From Spirochaetales bacterium (GTDB taxonomy: Bacteria > Spirochaetota > Spirochaetia > DSM-27196 > SLST01): DNA of 6,333 nt. Position numbers and translations under genes: made by a program. How positions within the stretch are numbered: the first letter of the stretch is position 1; each line of letters begins with the position of its first letter. A model generated the notes under the pieces. The model made no database searches, was not told where the DNA came from, and was given only the letters and a program-made list of their open reading frames with translations. Shown in pieces: positions 1-5,674 of this stretch. The stretch is from NCBI GenBank assembly GCA_007130265.1, contig SLST01000590.1, positions 1 through 6,333 of the forward strand, given 5' to 3'.

Positions 1-1138
1 ATTGAGCTACCTTGCGGACTCTCGTTCCTTCGGCACCGGGATCGGCGAGACCAGCCTGCCGGGAGCACACACGATCATCCTGGCATCGCGCCTGCCGTCG
101 GGGTTCGATGAAGCCGCAAGCCGGCTGACCGAGTCGCTCGAGTTCTTCATCCAGCTCGACCGCTTCCAGGACAACTTCGTTGCCGCGATAAGCCTCTTCT
201 ACGGGTTCTTCTCGGTTCCGCTCGTCCTGCTGAGCCTGCTCGTCAGCTTCCTTCTCAGTGATGAGATCATGCGTCCCATTGTGAGTCTCGAGGATGCGAC
301 GAGACGCGTCGCCGAGGGTGACTTCTCCACGCGCATCCTCGCCCGGCGGGGCGACGAGCTCTCTCTGCTCGTGGACTCGTTCAACCGGATGGTCGGGGAG
401 CTCGAGCGCACGCGCGAGAAGATCATCCAGACGGAGAAGATAGCGGCCTGGCAGGAGATCGCGCAGCGGCTCGCCCACGAGGTCAAGAACCCTCTGACCC
501 CCATTCGGCTCGCGGCTGAGCGCACGCTCCGCAAGTATCAGAGTGGAAGCGGGAGCTTCGGGGAAGTGCTCGAAACTTCGGTTCGTGCAATCGTGGGTGA
601 GGTCGACAACCTGAGCGCGCTGCTTTCCGAGTTCCGGGAGTTCTCGCGGCTTCCGGCGCCGAGGATGGAAGTGGTTGCTCTCCACTCGGTGATCAACGAG
701 GTCGTTGCGACGTACTCGACCTGCACGTCGGTGAGAGTCGACACCGACGGTGTACCCGAGGATCTGACCGTATTCGCGGATCCGGGCCAGGTGCGCCAGC
801 TCGTGACCAACCTCGTGAAGAATGCGCTGGAGGCCGTTGGTGAGCAGGGGAGTGTGTCGGTCCATGTCGACCCGGTGACGAAGGGTGCGAGCACCTTCTG
901 CAGAATTCGGGTCGAGGATGACGGCCCCGGCATCCCCAGAGAACAGCAGGGCAAGATCTTCGACCCGTACGTGACGACGAAGCGGAAAGGAACGGGGCTC
1001 GGGCTGGCTATTGTACAGCGCATCGTATTCGACCACCATGGGCAGATATGGTTCGAGACGCAGCCGGGAGTCGGAACGACCTTCTATGTGGACCTGCCGG
1101 CGACTGATCGTGCACGAGAAGGGAAGGGGCCTCTATGA
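1..1138 (+). CDS. ntrY: NtrY-like sensor histidine kinase, 5' end missing
   Basis: Membrane sensor kinase that autophosphorylates on histidine and passes the phosphate to the response regulator encoded next. The reading frame is open to the left edge (first full codon at position 2, a TTG that is probably internal Leu), so the N-terminus is cut off. In the 378 visible residues: about 1-57 are probably extracytoplasmic; a hydrophobic membrane segment is at about 59-86; a HAMP linker at about 88-141 (RPIVSLEDATRRVAEGDFS); the HisKA H-box AHEVKNPLTPIRL has phospho-acceptor His159; the N-box is NLVKNALEAV (270-279); the G1 box DDGPGIP is at 306-312; the G2 box GTGLGLAI is at 330-337. The H-box is typical of the NtrY group. 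HAMP runs almost directly into HisKA, with no room for the PAS domain that proteobacterial NtrY carries there. The stop overlaps the next start by 4 bases, supporting a cognate pair. Kinase identity is firm; the NtrY label rests on the H-box and the NtrX-like partner, and the signal is unknown. Confidence 0.9.
   Translation, partial: LSYLADSRSFGTGIGETSLPGAHTIILASRLPSGFDEAASRLTESLEFFIQLDRFQDNFVAAISLFYGFFSVPLVLLSLLVSFLLSDEIMRPIVSLEDATRRVAEGDFSTRILARRGDELSLLVDSFNRMVGELERTREKIIQTEKIAAWQEIAQRLAHEVKNPLTPIRLAAERTLRKYQSGSGSFGEVLETSVRAIVGEVDNLSALLSEFREFSRLPAPRMEVVALHSVINEVVATYSTCTSVRVDTDGVPEDLTVFADPGQVRQLVTNLVKNALEAVGEQGSVSVHVDPVTKGASTFCRIRVEDDGPGIPREQQGKIFDPYVTTKRKGTGLGLAIVQRIVFDHHGQIWFETQPGVGTTFYVDLPATDRAREGKGPL
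1119..1129 (+). promoter_or_regulatory. Shine-Dalgarno region of the response regulator gene
   Basis: The purine run AAGGGAAGGGG ends 5 bases before the ATG at 1135. It lies inside the last codons of the kinase gene and supports this start. Together with the ATGA overlap it suggests both independent ribosome entry and coupling. Confidence 0.6.
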
Positions 1139-2496
1139 GCAGTGTACTGGTAATCGACGACGAGGCCGGCATTCGCGATGTCCTGAGGGAGATCCTCAGC
1201 GACGAGGGATACGGCGTTCTCACTGCAGAGGACGGGATCGAGGGACTCGAGCTCGTACGGAGCGAACGGGTCGACCTGGTCGTTCTCGACGTCTGGCTTC
1301 CAAACATGGGTGGGATGGACGTGCTCAAGCAGCTGAAGGCGGAGAAACCGGAGATCGAAGTCATCGTGATCTCCGGCCATGGGAACATCGACCTTGCGGT
1401 GAAGGCGGTCAAGCTCGGTGCGTTCGATTTCCTGGAGAAGCCCCTGAGTCTCGATCGCGTGACGACGATCACTCGCAACGCGCTCGAGATGGAGGAGCTC
1501 AAACGCGAGAACCGGACGCTCAAGAACCGGCTCGTGAACCGTGACAACATGATCGGCGAGAGCAGACCGATGCGGGAGATCCAGGGCCTCATTCGACAGA
1601 GTGCGCCGAGCGACTCGCGCATCATGATCCTTGGGGAGAACGGTACCGGCAAGGAGCTCGTCGCGCGCGAGATCCACCGGCGCAGCCCGCGCAGCGAAGG
1701 TCCCTTTGTCGAGGTGAACTGCGCGGCGATTCCGGACACGTTGATCGAGAGCGAGCTGTTCGGGCACGAAAAGGGCGCGTTCACGAGCGCCATTGCCCGG
1801 AGAAAGGGGAAGTTCGAGACAGCGCACGGGGGCACGCTCTTCCTCGACGAAATTGCCGATATGTCGCTGTCCGCGCAGGCGAAGGTACTTCGGGTCATCC
1901 AGGAAATGCGCTTCGAGCGCGTTGGCGGGGAGGAGTCGATCGGCGTGGATGTTCGCGTGATCGCGGCGACGAACAAAGACATCAAGGCGGAGGTGGAGGC
2001 GCGTCGGTTCCGCGAAGATCTCTACTTCCGCCTCAACGTCGTCTGGATCCACGTCCCGCCTCTGCGGGAACGGCGTGACGACATCCCGCTTCTCGCCGAA
2101 TACTTCCTGCAGAAGTATGCCGAAGATGAGGGGCAGGCCCGTCGTTTCGACCCCTCGGCCATCGCGCGACTGCAGGAGTTCGAGTGGCCGGGCAACGTCA
2201 GGGAATTGAAAAACTTCGTGGAACGGGTTACTATCATGTCGGACGAGGAGGTGCTTACTCGGGAGATCGTCGACTTCTTCCTGGGCGAGCGAAGTGTCGG
2301 GCCGACCGATCCGGTGCTCGAAGAGTTCGGGGGTATGGGGCTCAACGAAGCGCGTGATGCGTTTGAGCGTCGCTATATCGAGCACAATCTGCGCGAGAAC
2401 GAGTACAACGTCACCCGAACCGCGACCGAGCTCGGTATCTATCCGAGCAACCTCCACGCAAAGATCAAGAAGCACGGGATCCAGGTGGAGCGATGA
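1135..2496 (+). CDS. ntrX: NtrX-like sigma54-type response regulator
   Basis: Transcription factor phosphorylated by the upstream kinase; an AAA+ enhancer-binding protein of 453 residues, normal for the family. The receiver domain (about 1-120) shows acidic residues D8/D9, phospho-acceptor D52 (VVLDVWLPNMGG), S80 and K102. The AAA+ domain (about 139-375) shows Walker A GENGTGKE (167-174), Walker B TLFLDE (234-239), an arginine-rich FREDLYFRL stretch (292-300) and WPGNVREL (351-358). The C-terminal Fis-type helix-turn-helix is at about 424-449 (NVTRTATELGIYPSNLHAKI). The stretch DEIADMSLSAQAKVLRVIQE is typical of NtrX. The loop that normally reads GAFTGA and contacts sigma54 reads GAFTSA (214-219), so sigma54 dependence is likely but not certain. 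ATG at 1135 is chosen from the Shine-Dalgarno run and the 4-base overlap. The targets cannot be read from the sequence. Confidence 0.93.
   Translation: MSSVLVIDDEAGIRDVLREILSDEGYGVLTAEDGIEGLELVRSERVDLVVLDVWLPNMGGMDVLKQLKAEKPEIEVIVISGHGNIDLAVKAVKLGAFDFLEKPLSLDRVTTITRNALEMEELKRENRTLKNRLVNRDNMIGESRPMREIQGLIRQSAPSDSRIMILGENGTGKELVAREIHRRSPRSEGPFVEVNCAAIPDTLIESELFGHEKGAFTSAIARRKGKFETAHGGTLFLDEIADMSLSAQAKVLRVIQEMRFERVGGEESIGVDVRVIAATNKDIKAEVEARRFREDLYFRLNVVWIHVPPLRERRDDIPLLAEYFLQKYAEDEGQARRFDPSAIARLQEFEWPGNVRELKNFVERVTIMSDEEVLTREIVDFFLGERSVGPTDPVLEEFGGMGLNEARDAFERRYIEHNLRENEYNVTRTATELGIYPSNLHAKIKKHGIQVER
2206..2234 (+). promoter_or_regulatory. Candidate internal sigma70-type promoter upstream of lexA
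   Basis: Inside the ntrX coding region, TTGAAA (2206-2211) and TACTAT (2229-2234) are separated by exactly 17 bases: 5 of 6 and 4 of 6 matches to the -35 and -10 consensus at the optimal spacing. The stretch uses A/T-ending codons (TTG, AAA, GTT, ACT) in a gene that otherwise favours G/C-ending ones. It lies about 260 bases before the lexA start, so it could give lexA, holA and later genes their own transcription. A chance match within a coding region is quite possible. Confidence 0.3.
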
Positions 2497-3092
2497 AGGC
2501 AATTACCAGACGACAGTCGGAAGTTCTGGAGCACATCAAGGCCTTCATCGACGAGCATCACTTCCCTCCCACGATGCGCGAGATCTCTGAACACTTCGGC
2601 ATCTCGGTCAAGGGCGCGTACGATCACGTCAAGGCGCTCGAACGCAAGGGCTACCTCAAGATCGACAATAACCGGTCGCGCACGATCGAAGTCATCGGCC
2701 ACGAAGACACGGAGCGGATCGTCGAGGTTCCCATACTCGGGAACGTCGCGGCCGGTCTCCCACTGCTGGCAGAGGAAAACCGTGAGGGCACGGTCCGGTG
2801 CCCGGTGGATCAACTCGGTCACGGTGACCACTTCGCGCTTCACGTGCACGGAGACAGTATGCGCGACGCGGGGATCATGGACGGCGACCTGGCAATCTTC
2901 CGCCAGCAGCCTGTTGCGTCGAACGGCGACATAGTCGTCGCGATGGTCGAGGAGGCGGTCACGCTCAAGCGATTCTACAAGGAGAAGAACCGCGTGCGCC
3001 TTCAGGCGGAGAACCCTGACTACCCGCCCATCTTCACGCAGAATGTTCGTGTTCTCGGAAAGCTTTCGCAGCTGATCCGCCGGTATGAGTAG
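2493..3092 (+). CDS. lexA: LexA, SOS-response repressor and self-cleaving protease
   Basis: Represses DNA-damage genes and inactivates itself when RecA filaments stimulate its autocleavage. At 199 residues it has the usual length. The N-terminal winged-helix DNA-binding domain spans about 1-65 (starting MKAITRRQSEVLEHI; second helix TMREISEHFGIS; recognition part VKGAYDHVKALERKGYLKI). The C-terminal S24 peptidase domain spans about 78-197. The cleavage site is Ala87-Gly88 in NVAAGLPLLAEEN. The catalytic dyad is Ser122 (HGDSMRDAGI) and Lys159 (AVTLKRFY). All parts needed for self-cleavage are present. The start is supported by the ATGA overlap with ntrX and by AGGTGGAG just upstream (2483-2490). 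There is no intergenic space for a conventional promoter and operator, which is odd for a gene that usually represses itself. I found no copy of the standard E. coli or Bacillus type SOS box in the upstream coding sequence. The operator for this protein cannot be deduced here. Confidence 0.97.
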   Translation: MKAITRRQSEVLEHIKAFIDEHHFPPTMREISEHFGISVKGAYDHVKALERKGYLKIDNNRSRTIEVIGHEDTERIVEVPILGNVAAGLPLLAEENREGTVRCPVDQLGHGDHFALHVHGDSMRDAGIMDGDLAIFRQQPVASNGDIVVAMVEEAVTLKRFYKEKNRVRLQAENPDYPPIFTQNVRVLGKLSQLIRRYE

Positions 3093-4104
3093 TATCCCTT
3101 CGATTCTCGTCTTCCTCGGACCGGAAGAGGGCCTGCGCTGCGAAGAGCTCGATGCGCTGCGTGCTCGGGTGAAGAAGGAGAGCGGCGCGCCGGCGGATGA
3201 GCACCGTATCTACCTGCCGGAGGGTACGGTTGCCGACGCCATAGACCTGCTCGAGAACGGATCCCTTTTCGCTTCTCACCGTCTCGTGATACTCGCCGGC
3301 GCCGAGCAGATTCGGAAGAAAGCGGAGGTGGGGATCATCGCCGACTACTGCGCCTCGCCGCCGCTCGACGCGACGCTCGTGCTCGTCTCGGACGCGGTGC
3401 GGCTTGACTCCCGGCTTGAGAAGGCGGTCCCGGCTCAGGCTCGCAAGGTCTTCTGGGAGCTCTTCGACAACCAGAAACGCGGGTGGGTCGTCTCACACTT
3501 TCGCAAACGCAACGTTTCGATTACGCAGGATGCGGTGGAGCTCTTCCTCGAGCTCGTGGAGAACAACACCCGTGAGCTGCGTACGGAGGCCGATAAGCTG
3601 TGCATCTACGTCGGTGCACGCAGCGCCGCAGGGCAGAAACCCGAGGTCGGCGTCGACGAAGTCGAGACCTTCATCTACCACAGCAGAGAGGAGAACGTTT
3701 TCTCGCTGTACAAGAGTATCGTGGAGGACGATTTTCAGGCTGCGCTCGAGATCGTCGAGAAGCTCGATGCCTCCGGCGAGACCAACCCGGTTCAGATCGT
3801 GGGCGGCCTCGTCTTCCAGGTGAAGAAACTGATCGGGCTGCGCACCCTGCTCGATGGAGGGTTCTCCCCGGACGAGGCGTTCAAGCGGCTCGCCGTGCGC
3901 GGCAAGCGTATCCAGGCGGACTACCGTGCCGCGGTGACGCGGTTCGACCGCGGCGAGCTCGAGCGGCAGTTGCGCGTCCTGATCGACTATGACGTGGCCT
4001 TTCGTGAGCTCGGCGGTGGGCTACAGCGAATCCTCGTCGACCTGCTCGTCTACCAGCTGATGTTCCGGACCGACGCCTTTTCCGTGGAGGAGAGAGTCTC
4101 ATGA
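3085..4104 (+). CDS. holA: DNA polymerase III delta subunit (clamp loader)
   Basis: The delta subunit opens the beta sliding clamp as part of the clamp-loader complex at the replication fork. At 339 residues it fits HolA. Family-typical stretches are the N-terminal beta-strand plus loop ILVFLGPEEGLRCEELDAL (7-25), where a functional Walker A is lacking as expected for delta; the SLFASHRLVIL segment (60-70); the AAA-like lid region NTRELRTEADKLCIYVG (161-177); and the helical C-terminal domain with REENVFSLYKSIVEDDFQAA (201-220), then QIVGGLVFQVKKLIGLR (237-253) and GLQRILVDLLVYQLMF (312-327). The ATG at 3085 overlaps the end of lexA by 8 bases and has no clear Shine-Dalgarno sequence, so translation probably depends on ribosomes finishing lexA. 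Sequence conservation in this family is low, but several independent segments agree. Confidence 0.9.
   Translation: MSSIPSILVFLGPEEGLRCEELDALRARVKKESGAPADEHRIYLPEGTVADAIDLLENGSLFASHRLVILAGAEQIRKKAEVGIIADYCASPPLDATLVLVSDAVRLDSRLEKAVPAQARKVFWELFDNQKRGWVVSHFRKRNVSITQDAVELFLELVENNTRELRTEADKLCIYVGARSAAGQKPEVGVDEVETFIYHSREENVFSLYKSIVEDDFQAALEIVEKLDASGETNPVQIVGGLVFQVKKLIGLRTLLDGGFSPDEAFKRLAVRGKRIQADYRAAVTRFDRGELERQLRVLIDYDVAFRELGGGLQRILVDLLVYQLMFRTDAFSVEERVS
4086..4092 (+). promoter_or_regulatory. Shine-Dalgarno sequence of the DUF1499 gene
   Basis: GGAGGAG sits 8 bases before the ATG at 4101, inside the end of holA. It is the strongest ribosome binding site in the window and fixes the start of the small downstream gene. 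Confidence 0.65.
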
Positions 4105-4469
4105 CCGAGCGCTTCGCTCCCTGTCCTGATTCACCGAACTGCGTGTCGAGCTATGCCGACGATGAAGCTCACCGGGTGGATCCGCTGCCGTTGCGCGCCG
4201 GAGACGACGACCCGCTCGCGGCGATTCGGCGCGTGCTCGCCTCCATGCCCCGGACGAAGGTTGTGACCGAAGACGGCGACTACGTGCACGTCACGTGCAC
4301 GTCGCTCGTGTTCAGGTTCGTCGACGATCTCGAGTTGCGTCTCGACCGGCAGAACGGGGTCATCCATGTGCGCAGCGCGTCGCGGGTCGGTAACGGTGAC
4401 CTGGGCGTGAACCGGCGACGCGTGGAGAAGCTTCGAGCGCTGCTCGAGTCTGAAGGGAAGGGATTATGA
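4101..4469 (+). CDS. DUF1499 family protein, function unknown
   Basis: Small protein of 122 residues that matches the DUF1499 family from end to end. It has the N-terminal CPDSPNCVSS signature (8-17), the central strand region YVHVTCTSLVFRFVDDLELR (61-80), and the C-terminal RSASRVGNGDLGVNRRRVEK (91-110). These are the conserved blocks of the family as I know it. No signal peptide or membrane segment is visible, so this copy is probably cytoplasmic, whereas some relatives carry an N-terminal membrane anchor. The biochemical role of DUF1499 is not established. It sits between holA and serA with 4-base overlaps on both sides, so it is co-translated with them, but the neighbours suggest no single role. 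Two cysteines (8 and 14) lie close together in the signature; I do not infer metal binding from them alone. Confidence 0.88.
   Translation: MTERFAPCPDSPNCVSSYADDEAHRVDPLPLRAGDDDPLAAIRRVLASMPRTKVVTEDGDYVHVTCTSLVFRFVDDLELRLDRQNGVIHVRSASRVGNGDLGVNRRRVEKLRALLESEGKGL
4282..4302. repeat. Two adjacent copies of a 10-base palindrome
   Basis: The perfect palindrome ACGTGCACGT occurs at 4282-4291 and again at 4293-4302, separated by a single C. The pair lies inside the DUF1499 gene and encodes the conserved core YVHVTCTS, so protein constraint may explain part of it. A related CACGTGCACG occurs in lexA at 2841-2850. Confidence 0.6.
4453..4462 (+). promoter_or_regulatory. Shine-Dalgarno region of serA
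   Basis: The purine run AAGGGAAGGG ends 3 bases before ATG 4466 and 6 bases before a second ATG at 4469. The spacing suits either start, so the SerA N-terminus may be one Met shorter than annotated. It closely resembles the AAGGGAAGGGG run before ntrX. Confidence 0.55.
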
Positions 4470-5674
4470 TGCTCAGTGTTCTGGTTGCCGACAAGCTCTC
4501 TCCTGCAGCCGTCGACGCGCTCTCCGGGCTTGGTGCGGCGGTGCGCATGGAGCCTGATCTCGATGGCGATGCGCTGGTTGCGGCGATCGGCGAGGCAGAG
4601 GTGCTCGTGGTGAGGTCGACGAAAGTCTCACGGGCGGTGATCGAGGCCGGTACCGAGCTCTCGTTGATCGTCCGAGCGGGGGCCGGTGTCAACACGATCG
4701 ATATCGAGGCGGCGAGCGAGTATGGCGTCTCCGTTGCGAACTGTCCCGGGCGCAATACTGCGGCCGTCGCGGAGCTCGCGATCGGCCTGATGATCGCGGC
4801 GGATCGACGGATTCCCGATGCGACTGCCGATCTGCGCGCCGGTGAGTGGAAGAAGAAGGAGTACGGCAAGGCGTACGGTCTTCTCGGGCGCACGTGCGGC
4901 ATCGTCGGGTTCGGGTCGATCGGGCGGGCCGTCGCCGCCCGCGCGAAGGCGCTCGGCATGCGGGTCGTCGCCTGGTCGCGCAGTCTCACCGAGGAGTCGG
5001 CTGAAGAGGCGGGAGTCGAGCGCTGCGACCGGCTCGTCGAGCTTGCCGGCGAGAGCGATGTGGTGAGCGTGCATCTCGCCGCTGCCGAACAGACGCGGTC
5101 GCTGATCGGGGCGGAGTTCCTCGCGGCGATGCGAGAGGGCGCGATCTTCGTCAACACGTCGCGCGGTGACATCGTCGACCAGCCGGCGCTCGCCACGGCC
5201 GTGCGCGAACGCGGCATCAAGGCCGCGCTCGACGTCTACGGCGACGAGCCGTCTCGAGGCGAGGCTCCCTTCGATGCGAGCGAGTTCGTCCGCGGGCTCG
5301 CCGCGGCCACCCCGCATATCGGTGCGTCGACCGAGCAGGCCGCCGAGGCGATTGCCGCCGAAGTCGTCCGAGTCGTCGAGACCTACGTGAAGACCGGTAA
5401 GCCGGTGAACGCGGTCAACATACGAGCCCGCGCCGAACAGGACGTGAGCCTCGTCGTTCGCCACTACAACCGCGTGGGGGTTCTCGCGGGCGTGCTCGAC
5501 GAGCTGAAGGAAGCAGGGGTCAATGTCGAGGAGATGGAAAACACGATCTTCCAGGGCGGAGCCACCGCGAGCTGTGCACTCAAACTCGATCGTGCGCCCG
5601 ATGCCGAGCGTCTGCGGCGCATCCGCGGCAGCGGTGACATCATTCAGGTGATGCTGAAGGAGCGCGCGCCCTGA
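4466..5674 (+). CDS. serA: D-3-phosphoglycerate dehydrogenase
   Basis: Oxidises 3-phosphoglycerate to 3-phosphohydroxypyruvate with NAD+, the first committed step of serine synthesis in the cytoplasm. The 402 residues comprise a D-2-hydroxyacid dehydrogenase core and one C-terminal ACT domain. Visible features are the substrate-domain segment RAGAGVNTIDIEAA (70-83), the inter-domain NTAAVAELAIG (97-107), the Rossmann motif GFGSIG (148-153), catalytic Arg233 (NTSRGD), Glu261 (DVYGDEP) and His284 (TPHIGAST), and the ACT domain at about 327-398. There is no long intervening domain of the kind seen in the long SerA type, so it resembles the shorter E. coli layout. His333, Asn335 and Asn353 align with the E. 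coli serine-binding residues, predicting feedback inhibition by serine. Start: ATG 4466 overlaps the DUF1499 stop by 4 bases; ATG 4469 is an alternative. The 3' end overlaps convergent uvrC. A related hydroxyacid dehydrogenase role is less likely given the ACT domain. Confidence 0.92.
   Translation: MMLSVLVADKLSPAAVDALSGLGAAVRMEPDLDGDALVAAIGEAEVLVVRSTKVSRAVIEAGTELSLIVRAGAGVNTIDIEAASEYGVSVANCPGRNTAAVAELAIGLMIAADRRIPDATADLRAGEWKKKEYGKAYGLLGRTCGIVGFGSIGRAVAARAKALGMRVVAWSRSLTEESAEEAGVERCDRLVELAGESDVVSVHLAAAEQTRSLIGAEFLAAMREGAIFVNTSRGDIVDQPALATAVRERGIKAALDVYGDEPSRGEAPFDASEFVRGLAAATPHIGASTEQAAEAIAAEVVRVVETYVKTGKPVNAVNIRARAEQDVSLVVRHYNRVGVLAGVLDELKEAGVNVEEMENTIFQGGATASCALKLDRAPDAERLRRIRGSGDIIQVMLKERAP
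5640..5674. other. Tail-to-tail overlap of serA and uvrC
   Basis: The last 11 codons and stop of serA are also the antisense of the last codons of uvrC (encoding roughly ARAPSASPE plus stop). No stem-loop followed by a T-run is visible here on either strand, so transcripts from the two sides are likely to run into each other unless Rho or another mechanism stops them. Confidence 0.85.

Noticed and set aside
2..4. A TTG as the start codon of the kinase gene
   Set aside because: It is the first full codon at the window edge, and the protein would begin in the middle of an extracytoplasmic region. A truncated gene is the simpler reading.
1084..2502. A 472-codon open frame on the minus strand, covering all of ntrX
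   Set aside because: ntrX on the plus strand has unmistakable domains throughout. Long antisense frames are common opposite GC-rich genes, and the antisense translation shows no recognisable domain.
3043..3054. GTTC-GT-GTTC direct repeat near the holA start, considered as an alphaproteobacterial LexA site
   Set aside because: That site needs 7 bases between the GTTC halves, and here there are 2. It encodes the normal LexA C-terminus.
4921..4941. A perfect 7-base stem (CGGGCGG/CCGCCCG) with a 7-base loop, a possible terminator or attenuator
   Set aside because: It lies inside serA just after the NAD-binding motif codons, has no following T-run, and such GC stems are expected by chance at this base composition.
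4360..5464. Two long minus-strand open frames opposite serA (286 and 278 codons)
   Set aside because: They lie in different frames opposite a clear SerA, have low-complexity Ser/Arg/Ala-rich or His/Arg-rich composition, and match no family I recognise.
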